Below, in pieces: positions 54,802-63,505 of a stretch of 64,000 nt of DNA. The notes below the pieces were generated by a model. That model was not told where the DNA came from. It did not search any database and saw only the letters and a list, made by a program, of their open reading frames with translations. The position numbers and the translations under genes were made by a program. Source of the DNA: Nostoc sp. CHAB 5844. Lineage in GTDB: Bacteria > Cyanobacteriota > Cyanobacteriia > Cyanobacteriales > Nostocaceae. Location: assembly GCF_020829595.1 (NCBI RefSeq), contig NZ_JAIVFW010000010.1, forward strand, positions 1-64,000. Reading direction: 5' to 3'. Numbering within the stretch: the stretch's first letter is position 1; every line of letters begins with the position of its first letter.

Positions 54802-55245
54802 TTACAGACACTTCTGTAACTGTCTTTCTAGGTTGGTTCGCAACCACAAGTCAGATACCGACCACACCCACAGCTGATCTGGCGCTTCTGCAAAATCCTC
54901 TGGTTTATGAGTAACAATCGCATCTAGCACTTGGTCACTGACACAAACTAACTCCACAGCAGATTCAAAATCTCTTAGAGGTAACGAGCGTGCTATTTGC
55001 AGAATTTGCTGGTCAACAATACAAATGTGAATTTTTTCTCGCAACCAATCAATTACTATCTCCGCAATTTGACTGTTTTGCAAGCGGCTAGTGTAAGCGG
55101 CTATTTTTTGCCAGCCAATATCCGTTAAATACATTTTAATTGATGGATGCACTCCATCTAGTAATTCTCTGACATCTTCCGTCAATTTGTTGCGATTTAT
55201 CAAAGCATCTAAAATTAAATCGGCATCAACTAAAATCCTGAACAC
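54802..55245 (-). CDS. PIN-domain protein (VapC-like), no antitoxin gene seen
   Basis: A 147-residue single PIN-domain protein, a predicted RNase. The acidic residues expected for metal binding are visible: D7 and D9 in ILVDADLILDAL, an acidic pair later in RDFESAVELV, and D in LDAIVTHKPEDF. GTG 55245 is chosen: GGGAG stands six bases upstream, whereas the frame's TTG at 55251 is only one base from it. VapC toxins normally follow a VapB antitoxin; on the upstream side there is only a 13-codon frame, and no antitoxin was found. It may be a solitary, chromosomally adopted RNase. Confidence 0.82.
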   Translation of the reverse strand: MFRILVDADLILDALINRNKLTEDVRELLDGVHPSIKMYLTDIGWQKIAAYTSRLQNSQIAEIVIDWLREKIHICIVDQQILQIARSLPLRDFESAVELVCVSDQVLDAIVTHKPEDFAEAPDQLWVWSVSDLWLRTNLERQLQKCL

Positions 55246-55700
55246 TGTCAACTCCCATGATGGACTAGATAAATGCAGCTAATCAGTGGTTAATAACCAT
55301 TAAATATGCGACCCGGAAAGTGAAGCGTCATCAGCACTGAGTTGTTTTATAGCTAACCAGCGATCGCTAAAATTGAGAATAAGGGTGATGCTAATATAGA
55401 CGAGCATTAGCTGTAGTAACGGGAACTTAAAATTACATCATCAAATACAAGCGAAAATACCATTATTTCAGATTTGATTTTCCATATTTTTTGCAAAATA
55501 TTAAGACAGGGAACCTATTTGTTATAAAAATATAAAATACAGGACACACCCCATTCCACAAAACCATCAGTCTAAATACTCAAAAAATCAAAACAGGCTT
55601 GACCATACCCCTGTCGAGTATTGACTATCAGAAACGATGACGAAAAATGATTTTATTGGTTCCAGATTTCAAGTCTTTTCACTGGTTTGTCCCCTGTTTG
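55246..55700. other. Intergenic region, no gene seen
   Basis: 455 bp between mltA and the PIN gene (both minus). Contains a palindrome TGGTTA-A-TAACCA at 55287-55299, 42 bp before the PIN start and a possible operator, and one GCGATCGC site. Otherwise AT-rich and non-coding. Confidence 0.5.
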
Positions 55701-56960
55701 TTAGGGTTTGAGTAACAAGTAATACAATTGTCCATTGCTAACAGTAACACCAGCGCGATCGCCGGCTATTTTCCCAGTACCCAAAAAATAATCGACTCTA
55801 CCTGCGCCTTTAATAGCGCCACCTGTATCTTGATCAAGCACATAACGACTAACAATTTGATGTTCCATTTCGCCGTTAGCTTGGATAAAAGGAAAAGCAG
55901 CGCGAATCAAAGCTAATGCACCGGGAGGCATGAGAGACTTATCTGTAGCGATAGAACGTTCCGGTGTGAGTGCTACATTAATCGAACCTTGGGCTGGTGC
56001 GCCGTGGTTTTCTTGAAAAAACACAAAACTAGGATCACGCGGGATATATACATTTAATTCTGGGGGATGCTGTTGGAAATAGTCGAGGATAATTGGCATT
56101 GTCATCCCTTCTAAAGGTAATTTGCCATCATTGGCTAGTTCTCGGCCAATACTTTTGTAGTTATAAGCTGTATTACCTGCGTAACCTATAGTTGTTTGAG
56201 TCCCATCCGTTAACTGAAGCCGCGCTGAACCTTGAATTTGAATCATATATGGTTCCAAGCGATCAGGGAACCAAAATAACTCTAATCCCCGCAATTTTCC
56301 TTGCTTGCCTTGTAAGCCATCTGTACCTTCGAGTTCTAAGCGAGTAGGATGAGGCTGAAGCCAAGAGTTGAAATCGGGAGGTAATCGATAAACAGGATAG
56401 CGAAATTCCGCTGTGGGAGCGCGACTGGCAAGATAGAGTGGTTCATAGTAAGCGGTAAATAAAACTGTGCCTTTTTTGTCTTTACCGACAGACTGATAAT
56501 AAACAAACTCTCGTTCTATAGCTTGATGTAATTCTTTAGCAGATTTAGACTTCAGTAGCAGTTCGCGGAATCTTTTTAAACTTTTGATGACGCGATCGCG
56601 TGTAATTCCAATTACCTGATATTCTTGGTAAGCTGCGATCGCTTGTGATGTTTGCAAATATTTTAAACTGCGATTAATAGAAGTTACTAAAGCTTTTTTA
56701 TCTGCTAATTGATTGTTTTCTGGTTGATAAAGAACTTGATCTAAACAAGAGAGATCGTCTTGACAACAACTAACAGGCGATCGCTGGATGAGGATTGGCG
56801 ACGATAATTTTGCTTGGCTTTGCAAAAATTTTGGTATATCCCATTTATTCACTCGACAGGCTGGTGAACTCAATTCCCGATATCCCAATGGTTGTATCCC
56901 CACCAAAAAAATCAACAGAATTATTGGTAGGCTGATGATAGTTGTTAGTCTGTATTTCAT
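55701..56960 (-). CDS. mltA: Membrane-bound lytic murein transglycosylase A (MltA)
   Basis: A 419-residue peptidoglycan lytic transglycosylase that cuts the MurNAc-GlcNAc bond. An N-terminal hydrophobic anchor (IISLPIILLIFLVGI, residues 7-21) has no classical lipobox. The body shows FTAYYEPLYLAS and YRLPPDF, then the typical LQLTDGTQTTIGYAGNTAYNY and GAPAQGSINVALTPERSIA blocks, and the 3D domain with RYVLDQDTGGAIKGAGRVDY including the catalytic Asp. Full length. The ATG at 56960 is followed upstream by 170 bp of repeat-free DNA. Monocistronic by appearance. Confidence 0.93.
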   Translation of the reverse strand: MKYRLTTIISLPIILLIFLVGIQPLGYRELSSPACRVNKWDIPKFLQSQAKLSSPILIQRSPVSCCQDDLSCLDQVLYQPENNQLADKKALVTSINRSLKYLQTSQAIAAYQEYQVIGITRDRVIKSLKRFRELLLKSKSAKELHQAIEREFVYYQSVGKDKKGTVLFTAYYEPLYLASRAPTAEFRYPVYRLPPDFNSWLQPHPTRLELEGTDGLQGKQGKLRGLELFWFPDRLEPYMIQIQGSARLQLTDGTQTTIGYAGNTAYNYKSIGRELANDGKLPLEGMTMPIILDYFQQHPPELNVYIPRDPSFVFFQENHGAPAQGSINVALTPERSIATDKSLMPPGALALIRAAFPFIQANGEMEHQIVSRYVLDQDTGGAIKGAGRVDYFLGTGKIAGDRAGVTVSNGQLYYLLLKP

Positions 56961-57133
56961 TTATGACCAAGTGCTGAGTATTAAATACTCCCCACTCCCT
57001 ACTCTCTACTCCCTATTCAACTATTTTGGCTTCTAGATACTTACAGCGGATATCAAGGAAATTAAGTACACCATATAAGTCTCAAATCCAGTTATCAAGC
57101 CTGTTTTAATTCTGACTTTTGAATTCTGCTGTA

Positions 57134-58471
57134 TTACTCATTCATATTCCGGTAGGTAGCCACAGCAGAAGGCGAAATGCGGTTGAGGTAACGGAATATC
57201 CAGTATTTAAAAATCGTATCTAAAATTACTGGAAATGTCGCAATAAACAAAAAGATAAAATCTCGGTTGGCTGGTAAACCCCAATGACGAGATATACCTT
57301 CTAAGATTACTTCCCAACCGTGGGGAGAGTGGAATCCGACAAATACATCAGTAAACAAAATGATAATAAATGCCTTAGCACTATCACTCAAACCATAGAC
57401 AATATTATCAAAGAAATCTTTTAAGACTGCGATAGATTGCTTACTAACAAGCAGTAACCAAACAAAAGCCCCCACAGAGAAAATATCTGCAAAAACATTT
57501 TTAATTGCATTGGCACTTTCGCCACGAAATTCTTCAGCAATTTCCGCTGCTTTTTCTTTCAGCTTATTTTCTATGACTTCAGCATTCAGAGACGGCGTAA
57601 TGCCAATCAAGTTTTCAAATTTAATTCTTTCTTCAAACCTTTGTAATTCTGCTAGAGCTTCTTCCTCCATTTCAAAATTGATGAAGACATTTGCTGTTTC
57701 ATCTGGTCTAAAATGGTTAATTAATGGCCCAACAATCAAAGCTTTTGATAGTTGATGTGCTAAAAGAGGTACAATAATTAGTAATAATATAAATCTGATA
57801 GATATGATAGTTCTTCTTTGCGCTTGACGAAAGCTTTTAACAACATCTTGCTCTGAATTTGGATCTAATTCAACTTGTAAACGACTAATGGTGCCTAAAA
57901 TTGAGCGAGGTAATACACCTGTTGTATCAGCTTTCCGCCGAGGTTTTAGTTTTTGTTCTATATTTTTATTAGGTAATTGTGTAGTTAACGGTGCAGGTAA
58001 TTTTTGCGTAGCAACCTCATCAACTTTATCAACTTTGACGATTTGTGGTTGGGTAACTATCGCAGAATTGGTGTCAACCTCAGCTACAGTATATTTTGCT
58101 ATGACTTCATCAATGAATCTTAACTTTTCTAAAATTATGGCAGCACTGGGATATTCTATCCCTGTTTTTCGAGCCGCTTTTTGATTAGATTCGTTGGAAA
58201 ACCAGCGGCTGGCTCGAAATTCTGTCAAGCGCATCCGGGCAATTTTTAATTGTTTTTTTAGATCTAACTCAAAATAATCCATCATGCTACTGCTATAGAT
58301 GGTTGAGTCAGCTTCTATCTTTTTACCATTGAAATGCTCATCTTCTATTGACTTAATGTGTAATGCTGCTTTATAAGCCTCATCAAGAGAACGCTGTGGC
58401 GTTAATAAGTACCAACGGTAAGCAGCTAGTAAGTAAGAGTAAATTTTTTGGCTAAAAACAGAATTATTCAT
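57134..58471 (-). CDS. pxcA: Proton extrusion protein PxcA (CemA family)
   Basis: A 445-residue inner-membrane protein related to chloroplast CemA, needed in cyanobacteria for light-dependent proton release and CO2 transport. The N-terminal third is soluble and charged (MNNSVFSQKIYSYLLAAYRW); the C-terminal part has about four transmembrane helices (RFILLLIIVPLLAHQLS, FVWLLLV, AFIIILFTDVFVGFHSPHGW, FLFIATFPVILDTIFKYW). The motif FVGFHSPHGWE and the ending WIFRYLNRISPSAVATYRNM are diagnostic for PxcA/CemA. ATG 58471 is used; a TTG at 58480 would add three residues. Confidence 0.93.
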   Translation of the reverse strand: MNNSVFSQKIYSYLLAAYRWYLLTPQRSLDEAYKAALHIKSIEDEHFNGKKIEADSTIYSSSMMDYFELDLKKQLKIARMRLTEFRASRWFSNESNQKAARKTGIEYPSAAIILEKLRFIDEVIAKYTVAEVDTNSAIVTQPQIVKVDKVDEVATQKLPAPLTTQLPNKNIEQKLKPRRKADTTGVLPRSILGTISRLQVELDPNSEQDVVKSFRQAQRRTIISIRFILLLIIVPLLAHQLSKALIVGPLINHFRPDETANVFINFEMEEEALAELQRFEERIKFENLIGITPSLNAEVIENKLKEKAAEIAEEFRGESANAIKNVFADIFSVGAFVWLLLVSKQSIAVLKDFFDNIVYGLSDSAKAFIIILFTDVFVGFHSPHGWEVILEGISRHWGLPANRDFIFLFIATFPVILDTIFKYWIFRYLNRISPSAVATYRNMNE

Positions 58472-58558
58472 TGTAGGCAATTATCCAGCCTTTTTATAGT
58501 GATTTTAACCTTAAGTTAACGCACGAGATATACTAACCAAATCTACAAGGAGAAGTTT

Positions 58559-60916
58559 GTGATTTCACATTCTGTTTGGATTGTCGGCACTAGCCGAAGT
58601 GGTAAGACAACTCGTTTGGTAGAGCATTTTTTTCGTTGGCTACAAATAGACAATCAGAACTTGGGATTATTTTATACTAAAAAAGCCGGAAAAAAAGCAG
58701 ACAATTTCATCTCGAAACCACTAGTTTTAAAGCAAACAGAACCTGGAGTTTTGGTCTTAGCTGCCAATGATGATAATCGTCGAGAATTATCTGATAAAAT
58801 TGTTAAAAAAACATTAGGAAAGTATCCAGTTCGTGCCAAAACTCCACTAGGTTTTTTTCAGGATGAAGTTGTTTTATTTTGGCCTTTATTGATTGAATTG
58901 TTACATCTCAAGGCACAATTTCCGGTAAGATTACGCCCTGAAACTGAACAAGAATTGGCAACGAAACTCTGGCGTGAACAATTAGATGCAGAAATTCTAC
59001 GTCGTGCGGGAGTGAATGAATACCGTTTAGTGCGACGGATATTGGATTTATTACAATTAGCTGCTTACAGTGGCACACCTTGTGAAGGAATTGCCGAGGT
59101 TTTACAAAGAGGTTTAGAGGAAAACGGCATAAATCTAGAGCCGGAATTTCTGGCATCTTTGCTGCTAGATTGGCGTAACTGGTGTTTAGAGCGAGGCTTT
59201 CTCACTTATGGGATTATAACTGAACTCTACACGCAGCACTTGTTGAGCGATCGCCATTATCAAGAACGCCTGATTCAAAGGTATCAAGCTATACTAGCCG
59301 ATGATGTTGATGATTATCCAGCAGTAGCGCGTCAATTGTTTGAAACACTTTTAGAGCGTGGTGCAGTTGGTGCATTTACTTACAATCCTGATGGAGCAGT
59401 GCGCTTGGGATTAGGCGCAGACCCTAACTATTTAGAAGGTTTAGCAAGGCATTGTCGCCTAGAAACTTTATTTGAACCAGCCGAAGAATGCTTGGCAAAG
59501 AAACTAGCTACACCAATGGTAGAATTTATTACACAACCAATGGTGATGTTAGAGTTACCTGCAACAGTACAGTCGATTCAGACAACTTCTCGTGCTGAAA
59601 TACTGCGAACCACAGCAGAAGTAATTGGCAAAGCTATCAAATCAGGACAAATCCAACCAGAAGAAATTGCAATTATAGCACCGGGTTTGGATGCGATCGC
59701 CCGTTACACCCTGATCGAAATCCTCACCAAGCAAAACATCCCCGTCGAATCACTCAATGACCAACGCCCCTTGATTAGTTCACCAATGATTCGGGCTTTA
59801 CTGACCATGTTGGCACTAGTGTATCCCGGTTTGGGACGCTTAGTAGATAGGGATGCAGTTGCCGAGATGCTGGTGGTACTGGGGAGGAGGCAGGAGGCAG
59901 GAGGCAGGAGGCAGGAGGCAGAGGGCAGGAGGCAGGAGGCAGAGGGCAGGAGGCAGGAGGCAGAAGGAATAGAATCTTCTACTCAGCACTCAGCACTCAG
60001 TACTCAGCACTCAGCACTCAGCACTCATATCGACCCAGTACGTGCTGGTTTAATTGCTGATTATTGCTTTGTACCTCATCCTGACCGACCTAACTTATTA
60101 CCTGTCACATCCTTTGAGCGCTGGGATAGAATTGGCTATGCAGCGACCACAGCTTACATTGAGATTTTACAGTGGATCGAAAAGCAGCGATCGCAACAAG
60201 AACAACGTTTGATTCCGAGTCCCATTTCCCTGTTGTATCTGGCAATTCAAGACTTTCTATGTAAAGACAGTAACCCTCCGTACGACCAAATGGTAGCACT
60301 GCGAGAACTGCTAGAAACTGCTCAACATTATTGGGAAATTGATACGAGGCTAATGCAGGAGGCAGGAGGACGACACTTTGCTCAAGTCGGGAAACCCGCC
60401 CACGCAAGTGTCTCCAGAAGGCAGGAGGCAGGAGGAATAGAATCTTCTACTCAGCACTCCGTACTCAGCACTCAGCACTCAGCACTCAGCACTACCTTAG
60501 CTGAATTTATTCAATTGTTGCGACGTGGTACTATCACTGCTAATCCCTATCCGTTGCGTCCTATTGGACTGTCGAGAAAAGCTGTCACCTTAGCAACCAT
60601 TTTCCAATATCGTTCGAGTCGGCGATCGCATCGTTGGCATTTTTGGCTAGATGCTGGTTCACCATTGTGGGCCAAAGGTGGTGCAGCTACTTTATTTGGT
60701 GCGCCGTTATTTTTGCAAGATAGATTAGGGCAACCTTGGACAGCAGAAGATGAAAAAATCACAGAACAAGAAAGACTAAGGCGAATTTTGGGAGATTTGC
60801 TATCGCGGGTATCTAATAAAGTTTATTTGTGTCACAGCGATTTAGCCGTCAATGGGCAAGAGCAACTAGGGCCTCTGTTACCGTTGGTACATACTTGTAT
60901 TTCTGTTGCTTCATAG
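58559..60916 (+). CDS. UvrD/Rep-like helicase-type protein with two repeat-derived insertions
   Basis: A 785-residue P-loop protein: Walker A GTSRSGKTT (10-18), Walker-B-like ILADDVDDYP (245-254), and later SF1-type motifs such as IAIIAPGLDAIARY. The fold follows UvrD/PcrA-type proteins, here of the cyanobacterial type often annotated as recombinase; helicase activity is not certain because several SF1 motifs are weak. Residues 442-490 (GRRQEAGGRRQEAEG, then IESSTQHSALSTQHSAL) and 600-645 are translations of heptamer repeat elements, not helicase sequence, and both keep the frame. Start GTG 58559 with AAGGAGA upstream. Likely still expressed, but the inserts may disturb the fold. Confidence 0.82.
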   Translation: MISHSVWIVGTSRSGKTTRLVEHFFRWLQIDNQNLGLFYTKKAGKKADNFISKPLVLKQTEPGVLVLAANDDNRRELSDKIVKKTLGKYPVRAKTPLGFFQDEVVLFWPLLIELLHLKAQFPVRLRPETEQELATKLWREQLDAEILRRAGVNEYRLVRRILDLLQLAAYSGTPCEGIAEVLQRGLEENGINLEPEFLASLLLDWRNWCLERGFLTYGIITELYTQHLLSDRHYQERLIQRYQAILADDVDDYPAVARQLFETLLERGAVGAFTYNPDGAVRLGLGADPNYLEGLARHCRLETLFEPAEECLAKKLATPMVEFITQPMVMLELPATVQSIQTTSRAEILRTTAEVIGKAIKSGQIQPEEIAIIAPGLDAIARYTLIEILTKQNIPVESLNDQRPLISSPMIRALLTMLALVYPGLGRLVDRDAVAEMLVVLGRRQEAGGRRQEAEGRRQEAEGRRQEAEGIESSTQHSALSTQHSALSTHIDPVRAGLIADYCFVPHPDRPNLLPVTSFERWDRIGYAATTAYIEILQWIEKQRSQQEQRLIPSPISLLYLAIQDFLCKDSNPPYDQMVALRELLETAQHYWEIDTRLMQEAGGRHFAQVGKPAHASVSRRQEAGGIESSTQHSVLSTQHSALSTTLAEFIQLLRRGTITANPYPLRPIGLSRKAVTLATIFQYRSSRRSHRWHFWLDAGSPLWAKGGAATLFGAPLFLQDRLGQPWTAEDEKITEQERLRRILGDLLSRVSNKVYLCHSDLAVNGQEQLGPLLPLVHTCISVAS
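59882..60028 (+). repeat. Composite heptamer element inserted in a gene, copy 1 (147 bp)
   Basis: GGCAGGA-type heptamers, core AATAGAATCTTCTACTCAGCA, then TCAGCAC heptamers. It is read in frame as residues 442-490 of the helicase-type protein. The length divides by three. Confidence 0.9.
60356..60493 (+). repeat. Composite heptamer element inserted in a gene, copy 2 (138 bp), with a nested GC-rich module
   Basis: Same core and arms as copy 1, but the left arm is split by a palindromic module (CGGGAAACCCG, with CACTTTGC and GCAAGTG arms) at about 60385-60418. It is read in frame as residues 600-645. The length divides by three. Confidence 0.9.
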
Positions 60917-61170
60917 TTCACAGGAATTTGAACAGAATAGCTAACCTTCCAGGCTTCATGAAATATTTAAGTATAAATACTGAATAATTCATGAAAAATT
61001 TACATAAAATATTTTACATTTTTAAGCAGAATATTAAACTCTTACTGAGTTTCAGTTTTTTAGGATTCCCAAACCCTTCAATTTCAGTCTGCAATTCTGT
61101 GACAGAGACAGCAGATAGTAAGCGGGAGTAATGACTCAGTAAAATCACGTTAGTTTAGGAAATCATCCTG

Positions 61171-62436
61171 ATGACCATCTCTAAAGTTTTGAATAGACTA
61201 TCAATGACTGCCTTAAGTGCAGCATTTGTAATTATAGGTACAGCTAATAACGCTCTAGCGGCTGGGCTTTTGCTGAATGGATTTGGTGGTGATGCGGGTT
61301 TTGGCGAATTAGCCCTTGCAAGGAATGATGATGCTTCATCAAACCAACTTAACCTTCCGTTTCAAATCAACTTTTTTGGGAACACTTTTAATAACTTCTT
61401 TGTTAACAACAATGGGAACGTTACCTTTAGAAGTCGATTAAGCACCTTTACACCTAATCCTTTTCCCATTGCCAACCAACCAATCATCGCGCCATACTGG
61501 TCGGATGTTGATACTCGGTGTGCAACATGTGGTGAGGTTTACGTTGCTTCTCCCAACTCAAACACAGTTGTTGTGACTTGGAACAATGTTGGTTACTACT
61601 CTTTGCATGATGATAGAACGAATGCTTTCCAGACAGTTCTGCGTAATCGTAGCGACACAGGTGCAGGAAACTTTGACATTGAATTCCGTTATCAAAGCTT
61701 AGAGTGGACTACAGGAGATGCTAGTGGCGGTGTCAACGGTTTAGGTGGAATTCCCGCCCAAGCAGGCTTTGATGCAGGTGATAATCTTAATTTCTTCACT
61801 CTGCCTGGCTCACGGACTGCTGAGATTCTGAACATACAAAATACCAGTAATCTTCCTGATCCTGTTCCAGGTCTTTGGTCTTTTGCTGTTCGGAACGGTG
61901 TATTACCAGGTGCAACTCCAGATAATCCCTTACTACCGGTAGTTACAGACGATGGTTGGAATTTCGACTTTAACATTGCTGATCCCACTCAGCCAGTGTT
62001 TATCGATCCTCCAGTCGCAATTGGTTACGACTACATTGTTGATTCAGGTCCAAACATTGCCTCTGTACTTTTGCCAACTGGTATTGGGGATAACCTCTAC
62101 GATTTGTTCACTTTTGACAGCACAGCCAATGATTTTATTGATTCTGGAATAGATATTACCGGAGGTTCGACCTATAATTTCGATCCTGATGGTGTAGATA
62201 GATTCCGTATTTTAGGCATTGAACCCAGTGCAGGGCTTAATCCTAATGACACGACTGCATTTGTTACAGGTTTAACCTTTACGAGTACTGGTCAAGTACA
62301 GCTTCGTCAAGTCCCAATTAGTCAAAATAATGCTCCAGTGCCAGAACCAGCAACTATCCTTGGTTCATTTATAGCCTTTGGATTTGGCAGAAAGTTACAT
62401 AGAATGCGATCGCATTCTAAAAATAAACTTGCATAA
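61171..62436 (+). CDS. Nidogen-like-domain PEP-CTERM exported protein
   Basis: A 421-residue exported protein. The signal peptide runs to about residue 31 (AAFVIIGTANNALAA). The first mature half resembles the nidogen (NIDO) domain: FQINFFGNTFNNFFVNNNGN, VTFRS, IIAPYWSDVDTR, VVTWNNVGYY, FQTVLRNRSD and DIEFRYQSLEWTTGDA. The second half is a beta-rich region ending in VPEPATILGSFIAFGFG and KLHRMRSHSK, a PEP-CTERM tail. Two cysteines (TRCATCGE) could form a disulfide. An adhesion or matrix role is inferred from the domain. Single gene; nothing is seen upstream between 60917 and 61170. Confidence 0.9.
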   Translation: MTISKVLNRLSMTALSAAFVIIGTANNALAAGLLLNGFGGDAGFGELALARNDDASSNQLNLPFQINFFGNTFNNFFVNNNGNVTFRSRLSTFTPNPFPIANQPIIAPYWSDVDTRCATCGEVYVASPNSNTVVVTWNNVGYYSLHDDRTNAFQTVLRNRSDTGAGNFDIEFRYQSLEWTTGDASGGVNGLGGIPAQAGFDAGDNLNFFTLPGSRTAEILNIQNTSNLPDPVPGLWSFAVRNGVLPGATPDNPLLPVVTDDGWNFDFNIADPTQPVFIDPPVAIGYDYIVDSGPNIASVLLPTGIGDNLYDLFTFDSTANDFIDSGIDITGGSTYNFDPDGVDRFRILGIEPSAGLNPNDTTAFVTGLTFTSTGQVQLRQVPISQNNAPVPEPATILGSFIAFGFGRKLHRMRSHSKNKLA

Positions 62437-62679
62437 ATAGGCAATATGAAAGCATTGATGCACCAGCATCTTCATACTTAAACCAATATTAATTCAAAGC
62501 AGTCCTAGCAGACCTGAACCCAAATTACTTTTTAAAAGATAAGGTCTGAAAGGATTGCTTTCATGATTTAATTTCCAGTAATGAATAAAAGAATCTGCTG
62601 ATAACACTTAAACAATCGCCAGAGTCGGAAAAATATTTACTAAAGTAAAGATGTATATCAAACCTTAGAGTTAGACGCA

Positions 62680-63348
62680 ATGGTACTATTTGGATTTGGT
62701 AAAAAAAAGCTGGCTCTCCCCACTCCTGAAGAAGCTTTGCCAGGACGGACAAAGGCAATGCCAATCCCGGCTCATCACTATGTGAATAACAATCCTCTGA
62801 AACCACCTTTCCCCGCAGGTATGGAAAAGGCTTTGTTTGGTTTAGGCTGTTTTTGGGGTGCAGAACGTAAATTCTGGCAACTTCCAGGAGTTTATACCAC
62901 TGCTGTCGGTTATGCAGCTGGAATTACACCCAACCCTACCTACGAAGAAGTGTGTACTGGCATGACTGGTCACAATGAAGTAGTCTTAGTTGTATTTGAC
63001 CCTCAAGTTATTAGTTACGCCCAACTACTAAAAGTCTTTTGGGAAAGTCATAACCCCACCCAAGGAATGCGCCAAGGAAACGACGTTGGCACACAGTACC
63101 GTTCGGGGATTTACGTCTATTCTGAAAGTCAAAAACAGCAAGCCGAAGCTTCCCGTGATGCTTATCAGCCAGCCTTGACTGACGCGCGTTATGGCGAAAT
63201 CACCACAGAAATTTTAGATGCGCCGGAATTCTACTACGCTGAAGATTATCATCAACAATACTTAGCCAAAAACCCCAACGGGTATTGTGGTTTAGGCGGG
63301 ACAAACGTTGCTTGTCCTGTGGGTGTATTTCAAGCAGAAGTGAAGTAA
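62680..63348 (+). CDS. msrA: Peptide methionine sulfoxide reductase MsrA
   Basis: Repairs methionine-S-sulfoxide in proteins. The 222-residue enzyme has the catalytic motif GLGCFWGAE with C57 and the family core [40 protein letters not shown] and [17 protein letters not shown]. It carries about 45 extra N-terminal residues ([19 protein letters not shown]) seen in cyanobacterial MsrA. The last Cys residues (GYCG, ACPVG) are probable resolving residues. ATG 62680. Single gene, with a palindromic element downstream. Confidence 0.95.
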   Translation: MVLFGFGKKKLALPTPEEALPGRTKAMPIPAHHYVNNNPLKPPFPAGMEKALFGLGCFWGAERKFWQLPGVYTTAVGYAAGITPNPTYEEVCTGMTGHNEVVLVVFDPQVISYAQLLKVFWESHNPTQGMRQGNDVGTQYRSGIYVYSESQKQQAEASRDAYQPALTDARYGEITTEILDAPEFYYAEDYHQQYLAKNPNGYCGLGGTNVACPVGVFQAEVK

Positions 63349-63424
63349 TACCAATTCACCAACATTTTTGTAGGGGCGAAGCCCCTACACCTGTATTTGT
63401 ATCATTCATAAAGTGAAATGGTAT
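63348..63424 (+). repeat. MITE-like palindromic element after msrA
   Basis: Outer arms ATACCAATTCAC and GTGAAATGGTAT match at 11 of 12 positions; inside is a perfect hairpin GTAGGGGC-GAA-GCCCCTAC (63370-63388). It starts at the base of the msrA stop and could act as its terminator. Confidence 0.7.
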
Positions 63425-63505
63425 CAGCAGCAAGAGAGTAGGGAAAGCAGGAAAAAATTCGTTGATTTTGTCTGTGTTTCCCTACTCCTCATTACCTAAC
63501 AATAT

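Noticed and set aside
54288-55245. XRE-PIN toxin-antitoxin pair
   Set aside because: The PIN gene is upstream, the two are 172 bp apart with separate palindromes, and the XRE protein lacks a recognisable antitoxin tail.
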